The notes: generated from the sequence alone by a model not told the origin. A DNA stretch of 64,000 nucleotides from Arenimonas fontis (GCF_008386465.1 NZ_VUOD01000001.1:186001-250000); one strand, 5' to 3'. Positions 16,269 to 31,126 are shown, counted from the stretch's first letter. Program-made: numbers and translations.

Positions 16269-19200
16269 TCAGGCCTGGGCCAGCTGGGCCAGCCGGCGAA
16301 CCGCCACCGACAGGGTCGGATAGTCCATGCCGCGCAGGTTGCGCATGTCGGCGAACATGCCCAGGGTGTAACGGAGGTTGGCATCGTCGCGGGAAAGCCA
16401 GGCCTGCACCCGCTCCAGCGGTTCACCCTGCCCCGCCGCCAGCACCTGCCCGACCAGGGCCCGCTGCTGCGCCTGCAGTTCATCGCGCAAGACGCCGCGC
16501 GCCTGGGCATGCCAGCGACCCTCGACCGGCAGCCCTTCCACCGCCTCCAGCAGCCAGGCAGTGTGCAGGGCGTCGCCCAGGGCGAAGTAGGCAGCGGCGA
16601 CCTTGTCCACCGGCATGTGGCGCTCGATGGAGATCTCGACGATGTCCAGGGCGTAGGCCAGATAGGGCAGGCCGGCAAAAGCGCCAGCCAATCCGCTCGG
16701 GAAGCCCAGTTCCTGCCAGCGGGCCCGCGACCCGGCCAGGGATCGCGCCGATTCCTCCGGCAGTACCCGGTCCAGCGCTGCCCGCAGCGCTGCCACGCCG
16801 CCGGCGTAGCGATCCACCTTCTCGGCGATCTCCAGTCGGCCGCCGCCCGGGCGGTTGAGCAGCCAGCGGGTCATGCTCCGCTGCAGATGCCAGATTTCCA
16901 GCAGGGCGTCGAGCTGGGCCGACTCCGGCACTTGCAGGTCCAGCGCGTCTATCGCCGCCCACAGCTCGCGCGCCTGCAGCACTTCGCGGCTGATGGTGAA
17001 GGCCTTGGCGATCTGGCCGGCGGACTGACCGGTATCTTCCTGCATGCGCAGCAGGAACGTCGCGCCCATGCGGTTGATCGTCGAGTTGGTGACAGCAGTG
17101 GCGATGATTTCGCGGCGCAGCCGATGGTTTTCCATGTCGGCGGCGAAGCGGTCCTGCAGAGCCCTGGGGAAATAGCGGACCAGTTCCTTTCCGAGGTACG
17201 GATCTTCCGGCACGTCCGAGTCCAGCATCTGGTTGAATACGACGATCTTGTCGTAACTCAACAGCACGCTCAGCTCCGGCCGGGTCAGGCCAAGTCCACG
17301 GGCCTTGCGCTCGGCCAACTCGGCATCGCTGGGCAGGAACTCGATGCCGCGGTCGAGCAGACCCTGCGATTCCAGCGTCCGCATGAAGTGGCCGAAGGAA
17401 CCCAGTCGGGCGGCGCTCATCCGCTCCATCAGGCTTATCGCCTGGTTCTGTCGGTAGTTGTCGTTGAGCACCAACTCGGCGACCTCGTCGGTCATGTCGG
17501 CCAGCAGCCGGTTGCGCTGCTCCTGGCTGAGTTCGCCCCTGGCCACCGGCGCCGACAGCAGGATCTTGATGTTCACCTCGTGATCGGAAGTGTCCACACC
17601 GGCCGAGTTGTCGATGAAATCGGTGTTGAGCAGCACGCCGTTCATCGCTGCCTCGATGCGGCCGCGCTGGGTCAGGCCAAGGTTGCCGCCTTCGCCGACC
17701 ACCCGGCAGCGCAGCTCATTGCCGTTGACGCGCAGGCCGTTGTTGGCACGGTCGCCCACCTCATCGTGGCTTTCGCTGCTGGCCTTCACATAGGTGCCGA
17801 TCCCGCCGTTCCATAGCAGGTCCACCGGCGCCTTGAGGATGGCATTCATGAGCTCGGTCGGGCTCATCTGCTCGACCGAGGGGTCGATGCCCAGGGCTTC
17901 CCGCACCTGCGGACTGACGGCGATGGCCTTGAGCGAGCGCGGGTAGACGCCGCCGCCCTCGGAGATCAGCGCCCGGTCGTAGTCATCCCAGCTCGAGCGC
18001 GGCAGACGGAACATGCGTTCGCGCTCGGCATAGCTGCGCGCCGCGTCCGGGTTCGGGTCCAGGAAGATATGCCGGTGGTCGAAGGCGGCCACCAGGCGGA
18101 TGTGGCGACTGAGCAGCATGCCGTTCCCGAACACGTCGCCGGACATGTCACCGATGCCCACGCAGGTGAAATCCTGGCTCTGGCTGTCAATGCCGAGCGC
18201 GCGGAAATGGCGCTTCACCGACTCCCAGGCGCCCCTGGCGGTAATGCCCATACCCTTGTGGTCATAGCCGACCGAGCCACCGGAAGCGAAAGCATCGCCC
18301 AGCCAGAAGCCATACTCGGCCGAGATCGAGTTGGCGATATCGGAAAAGCTGGCAGTGCCCTTGTCGGCCGCGACCACGAGGTAGGGATCGTCGCCGTCGT
18401 GCCGGACCACGTCCTGCGGATGCACCACCTGCCCGTCCACCAGATTGTCGGTGATGTCGAGCATCCCGCTTATGAAACGCTTGTAGCAGGCGATGCCCTC
18501 GGCCAGCACGGCATCACGGTCGCCGCCTGCCGGCGGCCGCTTGACGACGAAGCCACCCTTGGAGCCGACCGGAACGATCACCGTGTTTTTCACCATCTGC
18601 GCCTTGACCAGGCCCAGCACCTCGGTACGGAAATCCTCGCGCCGGTCGGACCAGCGCAATCCGCCGCGGGCAACTGGGCCGAAGCGCAGGTGCACGCCTT
18701 CCACATACGGCGAGTAGACGAAGATCTCGCGGTAAGGAACCGGCTTGGGCAGCTCCGGAACCCTGGCCGGGTCGAACTTGAAGGAAATGTAGTCGCGATG
18801 GCGCCCGTCCCGTTTCTGGAAGAAGTTGGTGCGCAGGGTGGCGTTGATGAGCGCCATATACCGACGCAGGATGCGATCGTCGTCTATGCTGCCGACCAGA
18901 CGGTCGAGCAGGATCTCCAGGGCATCGGTGATGGCGTCCACCTGGGCCTGACGATCGAGCGTGCGGGCGGCGGCGATTTCCTGGGGGATGGTGTCCAGCG
19001 CCTGACGCTGCTCGCACGGCAGCACCCAGGCGATCTGGTCGTGCAGCGCCTTCTGACCGGCGGCGTCGAGGGGCACCTCGCGACCCGGCTCGAAGCGGGC
19101 CTCGAACAGCTCGTACAGCAAGCGCGCGATCACCGGATAACGCTGCAGCGCTTCTTCCATGTACTGCTGCGAGAACGGCACGCCGGTCTGCTGGGCGTAG

Positions 19201-21167
19201 CGGGTGTAGCCACGCAGCATGGCAATGTCGCGCCACTCCAGCCTGGCGCTCAGCAGCAGGCGGTTGAAGCCGTCGTTCTCGGCCTCGCCGCGCCAGACTG
19301 CCTCGAAGGCCTGCTCGAACGGCCGGTGTGCGGCCTCGACATCCACATCGCCCGCCAGCGGCTGCACCTCGAAATCCTGGATGTGCACGCTGCCCTCGGC
19401 CAACGCCAGCTCGTAGGGATGTTCGGTCAGGACGCGCAGGCCCAGGTTCTCGAGCACGGGCAGCACGTCGGACAGGGCCAGGTCGCCGGAGCGGCGGAAC
19501 AGCTTCAGCCGCAGCTGATCGCCATGCCGGAAGAAGGACACCCGCTGGTCCTCGGCACCGCTCAGCCGCGACAGCTGGATGACATCGGCGGCGGCCGACT
19601 CCGGCGATACCGACTCGATGTAACCGGCCGGCAGGGCCTTGCCGAAGTGCTGGGCCAGGCGCAGGCCTTCGACTTCGCCCAGTTCGCGCACCAGCACCTC
19701 ACGCAGCTCGTCGTGCCAGTCGCGCACGATCCGGGCGACCTCGGCTTCCAGCCGGGCATGGTCGGGCTCGACCCGGGCGCCGGCGGCCGGGCGGATCACC
19801 AGATGCAGCTGCGCCAGCGGCGACTCGCCGATCTGCACGGCGTGGTCGAGCCGCTCGCCCTGCAATTCGCGCATCAGCACGGCTTCGATGCGATTGCGGA
19901 CGCTGGTGTTGAAGCGGTCGCGCGGAATGTAGACCAGGGCGGAGAAGAAGCGCCCATGACGGTCGCGGCGCAGGAACAGGCGGGTGCGGGCCCGCTCCTG
20001 CAGGCCGAGGATACCCATGGCGGTGGCCTTGAGCTCCTCGGCCCCGGACTGGAACAGCTCGTCCCGCGGCAGCGTTTCCAGGATATGGCGCAAGGCCTTG
20101 CCGCTGTGGCTGTTCAGCGGCAGGCCCGACTGTGACATCACGTACTCGTAACGCTGCCGCACCACCGGGATGTCCCAGGGCCTGCGGTTGTAGGCGCTGG
20201 AGGTGTACAGACCCAGGAAGCGGCACTCGCGCACCGCCCTGCCTTCGGCATCGAACTCCAGTACGCCGATGTAATCCATGTAACCCGGCCGGTGTACGGT
20301 GGCGCGGGCATTGGTCTTGGTCAGGATCAGCACTTCCTTGCGGGTGCCGGGCGGCAGGTCGGCGGCCGCCAGGCCGGCCACCGGTCGCGACTTGGCCTTG
20401 TCGTCCTTGCCGCGCAGCAGGCCCAGGCCGGTGCCCGGCACCGGGCAGAGCTGGCGATCGCGCACCTCGTACTCGCGGTAACCCAGGAAGGTGAAATGGT
20501 TGTCGGCGGCCCAGCGGAGGAAATCCCGGGCCTCGGCGCGCGCCGCCGGTTCCACCGGCATGTCCCTGTTTTCCAGGCGCTCGGCAATGGCCAACATCCG
20601 TTCCCGCATCGGCTGCCAGTCGGCGACGGCGGCACGGACGTCGGCGAGTACCGCCAGGATGGCGTCGGCCAGGGCCTGCATGCGCTCCGGATCGGCAAGG
20701 CGATCGACTTCCAGGTGCATGTACGATTCGGCATTGCCCTCGCCCACCGCCAGCAGCTCGCCGGCTTCGCCGCGCCGCACCTCTATCACCGGATGCACGA
20801 TCTGGTGCAGGCCCAGACCGAACTGGGCCAGGGCCATGCGAACCGAGTCCACCAGAAAGGGCATGTCGTCGTTGGCGATACGCACCACCGTGTGGGTGCT
20901 TTCGAAGCCGTCCACCGCCAGGCTCGGATTCAGTACCGCGATGCTGGGCCGGCCCGGTTCGCGCCGGCCGGCAAAGGCGAAGAACGAAGCCGCTGCCGCC
21001 GCCCACTCCGCCGCTGGCCGGGCCGCCATCTCGTCCTGGGGCAAGCGTCGGTAGAACGCCCTGACGAAGCTCTCCAGCCGGGCCAGCTCGGAGGCGGGCA
21101 GCCGTTTCGGCAGGGCGGAGACTACGGCATCTATGGAGTCGTCGGAGGCCAGGGCGGTGGCGTTCAT
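16269..21167 (-). CDS. gdhB: NAD-specific glutamate dehydrogenase (large, ~180-kDa type)
   Basis: At 1632 aa this is full length for the large bacterial class of NAD-GDH, which deaminates glutamate to 2-oxoglutarate. The first ~700 residues are the regulatory ACT-like region (for example IANDDMPFLVDSVRMALAQFG). The catalytic core contains a PVGSKGGFVVKRP segment near residue 870, then TCVGIGDMSGDVFGNGML and NGGIGTYVKAS. The C-terminal helical region is complete. A -10 box (TACAAT) lies about 37 nt before the ATG. The product feeds the TCA cycle whose sucA-sucB-lpd genes are also in this window. Confidence 0.97.
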   Translation of the reverse strand: MNATALASDDSIDAVVSALPKRLPASELARLESFVRAFYRRLPQDEMAARPAAEWAAAAASFFAFAGRREPGRPSIAVLNPSLAVDGFESTHTVVRIANDDMPFLVDSVRMALAQFGLGLHQIVHPVIEVRRGEAGELLAVGEGNAESYMHLEVDRLADPERMQALADAILAVLADVRAAVADWQPMRERMLAIAERLENRDMPVEPAARAEARDFLRWAADNHFTFLGYREYEVRDRQLCPVPGTGLGLLRGKDDKAKSRPVAGLAAADLPPGTRKEVLILTKTNARATVHRPGYMDYIGVLEFDAEGRAVRECRFLGLYTSSAYNRRPWDIPVVRQRYEYVMSQSGLPLNSHSGKALRHILETLPRDELFQSGAEELKATAMGILGLQERARTRLFLRRDRHGRFFSALVYIPRDRFNTSVRNRIEAVLMRELQGERLDHAVQIGESPLAQLHLVIRPAAGARVEPDHARLEAEVARIVRDWHDELREVLVRELGEVEGLRLAQHFGKALPAGYIESVSPESAAADVIQLSRLSGAEDQRVSFFRHGDQLRLKLFRRSGDLALSDVLPVLENLGLRVLTEHPYELALAEGSVHIQDFEVQPLAGDVDVEAAHRPFEQAFEAVWRGEAENDGFNRLLLSARLEWRDIAMLRGYTRYAQQTGVPFSQQYMEEALQRYPVIARLLYELFEARFEPGREVPLDAAGQKALHDQIAWVLPCEQRQALDTIPQEIAAARTLDRQAQVDAITDALEILLDRLVGSIDDDRILRRYMALINATLRTNFFQKRDGRHRDYISFKFDPARVPELPKPVPYREIFVYSPYVEGVHLRFGPVARGGLRWSDRREDFRTEVLGLVKAQMVKNTVIVPVGSKGGFVVKRPPAGGDRDAVLAEGIACYKRFISGMLDITDNLVDGQVVHPQDVVRHDGDDPYLVVAADKGTASFSDIANSISAEYGFWLGDAFASGGSVGYDHKGMGITARGAWESVKRHFRALGIDSQSQDFTCVGIGDMSGDVFGNGMLLSRHIRLVAAFDHRHIFLDPNPDAARSYAERERMFRLPRSSWDDYDRALISEGGGVYPRSLKAIAVSPQVREALGIDPSVEQMSPTELMNAILKAPVDLLWNGGIGTYVKASSESHDEVGDRANNGLRVNGNELRCRVVGEGGNLGLTQRGRIEAAMNGVLLNTDFIDNSAGVDTSDHEVNIKILLSAPVARGELSQEQRNRLLADMTDEVAELVLNDNYRQNQAISLMERMSAARLGSFGHFMRTLESQGLLDRGIEFLPSDAELAERKARGLGLTRPELSVLLSYDKIVVFNQMLDSDVPEDPYLGKELVRYFPRALQDRFAADMENHRLRREIIATAVTNSTINRMGATFLLRMQEDTGQSAGQIAKAFTISREVLQARELWAAIDALDLQVPESAQLDALLEIWHLQRSMTRWLLNRPGGGRLEIAEKVDRYAGGVAALRAALDRVLPEESARSLAGSRARWQELGFPSGLAGAFAGLPYLAYALDIVEISIERHMPVDKVAAAYFALGDALHTAWLLEAVEGLPVEGRWHAQARGVLRDELQAQQRALVGQVLAAGQGEPLERVQAWLSRDDANLRYTLGMFADMRNLRGMDYPTLSVAVRRLAQLAQA

Positions 21168-21203
21168 GGACTGCTTGCTCGCGGGGCGTGGATAAAGTCG
21201 CGA

Positions 21204-21209
21204 ATTGTA
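21204..21209 (-). promoter_or_regulatory. -10 box (TACAAT) for NAD-GDH
   Basis: TACAAT on the minus strand ends 36 bases before the GDH ATG, a spacing seen at several other starts in this window. The -35 region is GC-rich and unclear. Confidence 0.5.
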
Positions 21210-21249
21210 GCCCTGCCCCCTCGCCCCGGCCAGCCATGACGCAAGGCTC

Positions 21250-21273
21250 GAAGCCCCGGTTCAGCGGGGCTTC
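21250..21273 (-). terminator. Hairpin after the acyl-CoA dehydrogenase gene
   Basis: A perfect 9-bp stem, gaagccccg (21250-21258) with cggggcttc (21265-21273), and a 6-base loop lies about 40 nt past the stop. It lacks a T-run but is well placed as a 3' end structure. Confidence 0.5.
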
Positions 21274-21313
21274 CGGGTACGCCCGGGTACGGAAACCGGG
21301 CGGGCGGTGGAGC

Positions 21314-22462
<1,149 letters not shown>

Positions 22463-22495
22463 GTCACGTCCTCGCTGCTCGGGGGCAAGGGCGGC

Positions 22496-22501
22496 ATTGT
22501 A
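22496..22501 (-). promoter_or_regulatory. -10 box (TACAAT) for the acyl-CoA dehydrogenase
   Basis: TACAAT on the minus strand lies 33 bases before the proposed GTG start, inside the longer open frame. Its position supports the GTG start over the upstream ATG. Confidence 0.45.
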
Positions 22502-22558
22502 CCGGCTGTGACCGTCGAGACGCCGTACGCAAGCCCGCGACACGGTACGGCGCACGCC

Positions 22559-22588
22559 TTGACGCAAGGCCGGGCTCGGGCCTAGGCT
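22559..22588 (+). promoter_or_regulatory. Promoter of the ArsR-methyltransferase/metH unit
   Basis: TTGACG (22559-22564) and TAGGCT (22583-22588) are spaced by 18 bp, with the regulator's ATG 36 nt downstream. The AT-richer stretch from 22592 to 22611, with an ATATC and a GGATG half, would sit at the transcription start and is a possible operator. Its symmetry is weak. Confidence 0.5.
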
Positions 22589-22623
22589 TCACATATCTCT
22601 GAATCCGGATGAAAGGATAGATC

Positions 22624-23549
22624 ATGGACCTGGACGCCTGGTCGGCCTGCCTGAAGGTGCTGGCCGATCCTACCCGGGTGCGCCTGCTGGCCCTGCTGGA
22701 ACGGGAAGAGCTCACCGTCGCCGAACTCTCGGCCATCACCCGCCTGGCGCAGCCGCGTGTCTCCACCCATCTGGCCCGGCTCAAGGAAGCCGATCTGGTC
22801 CGCGATCGCCGCGCCGGCGTCTCGGCCTATTACCGGTTCAATGCCGAGTACCTGGACCCGGCCGAAGCGCGCCTGTGGGAAGCACTGCGCGACAGCACCG
22901 ACGACCCGCTGCTGCGCCAGGACGCCGAGCGGCTGCCGGCGGTGCTGGCCATGCGCGCCGCCGACCAGAACTGGGCCGACTCGGTGGCCGGCGACATGGA
23001 ACGGCACTACTCGCCGGGCCGCACCTGGGAAGCCCTGGCCCGCTGCGTGCTGCCGCTGCTGGAACCGGGCGACGTGCTGGACATCGCCTCCGGCGACGGC
23101 GTCCTGGCCGAACTGCTGGCGCCGCACTCGCGCCGCTACGTCTGCGTGGACGCCAGCGCCCGGGTCGTCTCCGCCGCCCGCGAACGGCTCCGCCGCCTGC
23201 CCCAGGTCGAGGTGCTGGAGGGCGACATGCACGCGCTCGACCACGCCGACGGCAGCTTCGATCTGGTCCTGCTGATGCACGCCCTCACCTACGCACAGCG
23301 GCCGGCGGCAGCGGTTTCGGAAGCGGCACGGGTACTGCGCCGGGGCGGCCGCCTCGTCGCAGCCTGCCTGAACAAGCACGAACACCGCGGCGCCGTCACC
23401 CCTTACGGGCACGTCAATCTCGGCTTCACGCCGCGCGAGCTGCGCCGTTTCGCCGAGAAGGCGGGACTGGAGGTGCTGGTCTGCGAACCGGTGACCCGGG
23501 AGAAGCGCCCGCCCCATTTCGAACTGGTCAGCCTGCTGGCGCGCAAGCC

Positions 23550-23553
<4 letters not shown>
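22624..23553 (+). CDS. ArsR-type HTH fused to a SAM-dependent methyltransferase domain (SahR-like regulator)
   Basis: This 309-aa protein has two parts. Residues 1-85 are a winged helix of the ArsR type ([14 protein letters not shown], then [17 protein letters not shown]). Residues ~140-309 are a class I methyltransferase fold with the SAM motif [13 protein letters not shown] and [12 protein letters not shown]. It overlaps the start of metH (GTGA). ArsR-methyltransferase fusions called SahR control methionine/SAM-cycle genes in Proteobacteria by sensing S-adenosylhomocysteine. The same role is the simplest reading here. Whether the methyltransferase domain is catalytic or only a ligand sensor is not visible. 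Confidence 0.85.
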
Positions 23554-27314
<3,761 letters not shown>

Positions 27315-27315
27315 C

Positions 27316-27945
27316 TCACCAGACCAGGTCGTCGGGGACCTGGTACTTCGGGTCGGCGTAGGGATCGTCCCCGGCCGGCGCCTCCGGGTCCACCTTCAGG
27401 GCAACGGCCTGCGGGAAGATCGCCTCGGCTTCTGCCAAATGCGCCGCCGTCACCAGCAGGTAGCGGCCGTCCAGCTGCACCACACCCAGCTCGCCGGCAT
27501 TGAGCGCCTTGAGCTGCCCGGGCGTGACGTAGATGCGCTTGATCTTGCCGCCGTAGGGGAAGTGCCGGGCAATCTCCGCCTCCGGCACGTTCAGCGCCTT
27601 GTCCTTGAGGAACTCGGCCAGCCTGGCCTTGGCCTCGCGCCGACGTCGCGCTTCCTCCTGGCGGGCCTGCTCGGCAGCGATGCGCTCCTGCTTCTCCTGT
27701 TGCGCGCGCAGGGCATAGGCCTTGGCCAGATCGATCTCCTCCTGGCTGCGCAGCCGTTCCTTGCCGGCGGGAGGCCGGGACTTGCCGGCGCCGCCCCCAG
27801 CCGTCCTGCCCGGACCGGCTTTTTCGCCCTTGCCTTCCGGAGCAGGCCTTCCGCCCTTGCCGAGCCTGCGCTGCCCGGACTCACGCTCCGGCTTGCTTGC
27901 CTTGAAGCCCAGGTCCAGCAACTGGTCTCGAAGGGAATTGCTCAT
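27316..27945 (-). CDS. DUF2058 (YaiL-like) family protein
   Basis: This 209-aa protein starts with SNSLRDQLLDLGFK, the family's diagnostic opening. A long basic, Gly/Pro/Lys-rich linker follows (residues ~15-60), then a charged helical segment rich in Ala/Glu/Arg, and a C-terminal domain with NVPEAEIARHFPYGGKIKRIYV. Function is unknown; the basic linker suggests nucleic-acid contact. It is the last gene of a minus-strand run with slyX and ugd, 25 nt after slyX. Confidence 0.88.
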   Translation of the reverse strand: MSNSLRDQLLDLGFKASKPERESGQRRLGKGGRPAPEGKGEKAGPGRTAGGGAGKSRPPAGKERLRSQEEIDLAKAYALRAQQEKQERIAAEQARQEEARRRREAKARLAEFLKDKALNVPEAEIARHFPYGGKIKRIYVTPGQLKALNAGELGVVQLDGRYLLVTAAHLAEAEAIFPQAVALKVDPEAPAGDDPYADPKYQVPDDLVW

Positions 27946-27970
27946 GACGGGTTCGAAGCGGTACGTCGTG

Positions 27971-28198
27971 TCAGTAATGCGGCGGCGGCGGCTCCGCCCC
28001 GGGATCGGCGTACAACAGCGTACGCAACTGCCTGAGGTCGGCCAACGCCCGTTCCAGGCGTTCGGCCATGCGCGCCGTTTCCAGCCTCGATTCGGCCAGG
28101 GCTTCGCTCAGCTCGGCCAATGCCTGCTCCTGAAAAGCAAAGCGGGTTTCCAGTTCCTCAAGCCGCGCTTGCAGCGACCCGAACGGAAGCTCAGGCAT
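27971..28198 (-). CDS. slyX: SlyX family protein
   Basis: This 75-aa protein is almost entirely one coiled coil with heptad Leu/Ala spacing ([18 protein letters not shown]). It ends in the proline-rich PPPPHY tail that marks SlyX. Its role is unknown. It overlaps the 3' end of ugd by 8 nt, so translation is probably coupled. Confidence 0.92.
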   Translation of the reverse strand: MPELPFGSLQARLEELETRFAFQEQALAELSEALAESRLETARMAERLERALADLRQLRTLLYADPGAEPPPPHY

Positions 28199-29549
28199 CG
28201 GTGACCCCCCGGCGCAGGCTGCGGCCGCGGCCGATGCCGTAGTAGGCCAGTCCGGCCGCCTCGACTTCGTCCGGCGGGTAGAGATTGCGGCCGTCGACGA
28301 TCACCTTGTCGCCCAGCGCGCGGGCCAGCAGGGCGAAATCCGGGCTCCAGAACGCTTTCCATTCGGTCACCAGGGCCAGGGCGTCGGCACCGGCCAGCGC
28401 CGCCTCGGGACTGTCGCACAGCACCAGGTCCTCGCGCCCGCCGAACAGGCGCCGCGCTTCGGTCATCGCCTCGGGATCGTAGGCCCGCACCCTCGCCCCG
28501 GCCGCCCACAACTGCGCCAGCAGGGTCCGGCTGGGCGCCTCGCGCATGTCGTCGGTATTGGGCTTGAAGGCCAGACCCCAGACCGCGACCACCTTCCCGC
28601 GCAACCCCGCCTCGCCGCCATAGTGGCGCGCCAGCAGCTCGAACATCTTGGACTTCTGCTCGGCGTTGACCGCCTCCACCGCATCCAGGATACGGGCCCG
28701 GTAACCGTGCTGGCGCGCCGTGCGCTCCAGCGCCTGCACGTCCTTGGGAAAACAGCTGCCGCCGTAACCGGCGCCCGGGTAGATGAAGTGGTAGCCGATG
28801 CGCGGATCCGAGCCGATCCCCAGCCGCACCATCTCGATGTCGGCCCCCACCCGCTCGGCGATGTTGGCCATTTCGTTCATGAAGCTGATCTTGGTCGCCA
28901 GCATGGCGTTGGCGGCGTACTTGGTCAGCTCGGCCGAACGCTCGTCCATCACCACCACCCGCTCGTGGCTGCGGTTGAACGGCGCGTACAGCCGTTTCAT
29001 CGTCTCCACCGCCCGCGGATTGCGCGAGCCGACGATGATCCGGTCCGGGCGCATGCAATCGTTGACCGCCGCGCCCTCCTTCAGGAACTCGGGGTTGGAC
29101 ACCACCTCGAACTCCACCGCCACCCCGCGCGCCGCCAGCTCGGCGGCGATGGCCGCGCGCACCCGGTCGGCCGTACCGACCGGCACCGTGGACTTGTTCG
29201 CCACCACCGCCGGGCGCGACAGGCTCCGGCCGATCGTGCGCGCCACCGCCAGCACATGACTGAGGTCGGCACTACCGTCCTCGTCCGGCGGCGTACCCAC
29301 CGCGATCATCAGCACGTCGGCCCGGGCCACCACCGCCTCGGCATCGGTATCGAAATCCAGGCGGCCGGCGGCGTGGTTGGCCAGCACCATCGGCTCCAGG
29401 CCCGGCTCGTAGATCGGAATGCGGCCCTGCTTCAGACCCTCGATCTTGTCCCGGTCGATGTCCACGCAGGTCACCCGATGACCAACCTCGGCCAGGCAGG
29501 TGCCGGTGACCAGGCCGACGTAACCGGTACCGAAGACGGCGACGCGCAT
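28191..29549 (-). CDS. ugd: UDP-glucose 6-dehydrogenase
   Basis: This 452-aa NAD-dependent enzyme makes UDP-glucuronate for polysaccharides or lipid A decoration. It begins with the Rossmann motif [10 protein letters not shown] and has the catalytic Cys266 in YGGSCFPKD. The C-terminal domain contains [17 protein letters not shown]. It lies 7 nt downstream of the FKBP gene and overlaps slyX, forming an FKBP-ugd-slyX-DUF2058 run. Confidence 0.96.
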   Translation of the reverse strand: MRVAVFGTGYVGLVTGTCLAEVGHRVTCVDIDRDKIEGLKQGRIPIYEPGLEPMVLANHAAGRLDFDTDAEAVVARADVLMIAVGTPPDEDGSADLSHVLAVARTIGRSLSRPAVVANKSTVPVGTADRVRAAIAAELAARGVAVEFEVVSNPEFLKEGAAVNDCMRPDRIIVGSRNPRAVETMKRLYAPFNRSHERVVVMDERSAELTKYAANAMLATKISFMNEMANIAERVGADIEMVRLGIGSDPRIGYHFIYPGAGYGGSCFPKDVQALERTARQHGYRARILDAVEAVNAEQKSKMFELLARHYGGEAGLRGKVVAVWGLAFKPNTDDMREAPSRTLLAQLWAAGARVRAYDPEAMTEARRLFGGREDLVLCDSPEAALAGADALALVTEWKAFWSPDFALLARALGDKVIVDGRNLYPPDEVEAAGLAYYGIGRGRSLRRGVTDA

Positions 29550-29556
29550 GGCCGGC

Positions 29557-30351
29557 CTACTTGACGATGTCCAGCAGTTCGACCTCGAAACTCAGCGTCG
29601 CGTTCGGCGGAATCGGGCCGGTGCCGGTCTCGCCGTAGGCCAGCGAGGCCGGAATCCAGAACGTGTACTTGCTGCCTACCGGCATCAGCGCCACTCCCTC
29701 TGCCCAGCCCGGGATCACCTGCCCCAGGCCAAACTCGGCTGGCTCGCCGCGCTCGTAGGAGCTATCGAACTGCGTGCCGTCGAGCAGCGTGCCCCGGTAA
29801 TGGACGCGCACCACATCCTCCGGGGACGGACGCGGACCGCTGCCGGCGCGTTCGACCCGGTATTGCAGGCCGCTTTCGGTGACGCGCACGCCCCTGCGAT
29901 CCTTGTTCGCCTCCAGGAAGGACTTGCCTTCCTCCAGGTTCCTGGCCGCCTTGGCCTCGAACTCGGCAGCCTGCCGCGCCTGCAGTTTGGCGGTATAGGC
30001 TTCCTGGACGATCCGCACCTGTTCTTCGCTCAGCCTGGGCGGCTCACCGGCAAAACGGGAGGACATCGCCTGGGCGAGTACGTCCACGTCGAGGTCGTCC
30101 TTGATCGGCATCAGCGAGTTGGCCAGGTCCAGGCCGATCATGTAGCTGACCTGTTTGCGCTCGGTGTCCAGGCCCTCGATGCCGGCCACGGCCGGCGCGC
30201 CCGGCTCGGCCGATTGGGCGCCGGCAGCGGTGGTTCCGTCGGCGACGGGTTCGTGCTCGGCCTCGTCGGCCTGCTTCCCGCCGCAGGCGGACAGCGCGAA
30301 CACCAAGCCGGCCAGCGCCATCGGCGCGGCGAAACGCAGGGGGGACTTCAT
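29557..30351 (-). CDS. fkpA: FKBP-type peptidyl-prolyl isomerase, lipoprotein (FkpA/Mip-like)
   Basis: This 264-aa protein begins with a lipoprotein signal ending at LSAC (Cys23) and an acidic linker. The helical dimerisation domain of Mip/FkpA follows (~residues 64-155, [14 protein letters not shown]). The C-terminal FKBP domain (~157-264) has [22 protein letters not shown] and [15 protein letters not shown]. It should catalyse prolyl isomerisation and assist folding at the periplasmic face of a membrane. It is the first gene of the run with ugd. Confidence 0.93.
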   Translation of the reverse strand: MKSPLRFAAPMALAGLVFALSACGGKQADEAEHEPVADGTTAAGAQSAEPGAPAVAGIEGLDTERKQVSYMIGLDLANSLMPIKDDLDVDVLAQAMSSRFAGEPPRLSEEQVRIVQEAYTAKLQARQAAEFEAKAARNLEEGKSFLEANKDRRGVRVTESGLQYRVERAGSGPRPSPEDVVRVHYRGTLLDGTQFDSSYERGEPAEFGLGQVIPGWAEGVALMPVGSKYTFWIPASLAYGETGTGPIPPNATLSFEVELLDIVK

Positions 30352-30398
30352 GGGTGCTTGACTCCGTCGATCCGCGCCGGGATGGCGCGTCGCCGGCT

Positions 30399-30427
30399 AT
30401 TGTCGCGGCCCGCCGCCGTCACGGCAA
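30399..30427 (-). promoter_or_regulatory. Candidate promoter of the FKBP-ugd run
   Basis: On the minus strand TTGCCG (30422-30427) and GACAAT (30399-30404) are spaced by 17 bp. The -35 overlaps the loop and arm of the hairpin described next. The leader would be about 40 nt. Confidence 0.4.
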
Positions 30428-30439
30428 CGACGGCGGCGG
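30410..30439 (-). terminator. Hairpin between glutathione peroxidase and FKBP genes
   Basis: A perfect 11-bp stem, ccgccgccgtc (30410-30420) with gacggcggcgg (30429-30439), and an 8-base loop lies about 24 nt past the peroxidase stop. It lacks a T-run. Its loop carries the candidate -35 of the next operon. Confidence 0.5.
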
Positions 30440-30462
30440 CCGAGCGTTTGCCGCGTTCAGGA

Positions 30463-31023
30463 TCACGGCGCCGGCAGGGCCAGTTGCCGCTCGATGGCTG
30501 CCACCAGTTCCGGATCGTCCGGCTGCACACGGTGGCCGAAACTGGCGACCACACGGCCGTTGCGATCGATCAGGTACTTGTGGAAGTTCCAGCCCGGCGT
30601 CTCGCCGGTGGCTGTGGCAAGGTCGCGATAGAGAGGCGTGGCGCCGGCACCCCGCACCTGGACCTTCTCGAACATCGGGAACTTGACCCCGTAGGTAAGG
30701 GTGCAGAACTCGCGGATCTCCTCTTCCGTGCCCGGCTCCTGCTCCATGAAATCATTGGACGGAAACCCGAGCACGGCGAAACCGCGATCGCGGTACTTCT
30801 CGTACATCGCCTCCAGGCCTTCGTACTGCGGCGTGTTGCCGCATTTGCTGGCGGTGTTCACCACCAGCAGCACCTGGCCGGCATAGGCCCGGCCCAGGTG
30901 CACCGTCTCCTCCGAGGCCAGCCGCCGGTACTCGTGATCCAGCACGCCGCCGGCCGCGGCCGGCCGGCCCCAGGCCAGCGCCGCCAACACCCCGGCAAAG
31001 ATAATCAACTTGCTGATTTTCAT
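30463..31023 (-). CDS. Exported glutathione peroxidase-family protein (Cys type)
   Basis: This 186-aa protein starts with a signal peptide (MKISKLIIFAGVLAALAW...PAAAGG). A longer frame exists, but this ATG begins the signal peptide and has GGAAAAG upstream. The catalytic segment is NTASKCGNTPQYEGLE with peroxidatic Cys61, so it is the cysteine, not selenocysteine, form. FPSNDF and the late PGWNFHKYLID complete the family pattern. It should reduce hydroperoxides in the periplasm, probably with a thioredoxin-like donor. It is divergent from the YtrA operon. Confidence 0.9.
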   Translation of the reverse strand: MKISKLIIFAGVLAALAWGRPAAAGGVLDHEYRRLASEETVHLGRAYAGQVLLVVNTASKCGNTPQYEGLEAMYEKYRDRGFAVLGFPSNDFMEQEPGTEEEIREFCTLTYGVKFPMFEKVQVRGAGATPLYRDLATATGETPGWNFHKYLIDRNGRVVASFGHRVQPDDPELVAAIERQLALPAP

Positions 31024-31098
31024 CGTCTTTTCCTTACGCGACCGGGCCCGCCCCGCTTCCTGTGCCATCAGTTTGGACCCAAACCGATGAAAAAGGTG

Positions 31099-31126
31099 TT
31101 GACGCCGCAGAATCTAGTGTTATAGT
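31099..31126 (+). promoter_or_regulatory. Promoter of the YtrA operon
   Basis: TTGACG (31099-31104) and TATAGT (31121-31126) are separated by 16 bp, in a local AT-rich stretch. The -10 lies inside the inverted repeat described next, which places it under direct repressor control. Confidence 0.7.

Noticed and set aside
15330-17816. 828-codon plus-strand frame across nadK and the 3' part of NAD-GDH
   Set aside because: It spans two real genes on the other strand with conserved motifs and shows no start context or domain.
22592-22611. Perfect palindromic operator before the ArsR-methyltransferase gene
   Set aside because: The segment has ATATC and GGATG halves, but symmetry holds only at the outer CAT...ATG. 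It is kept as a weak candidate, not called as a site.
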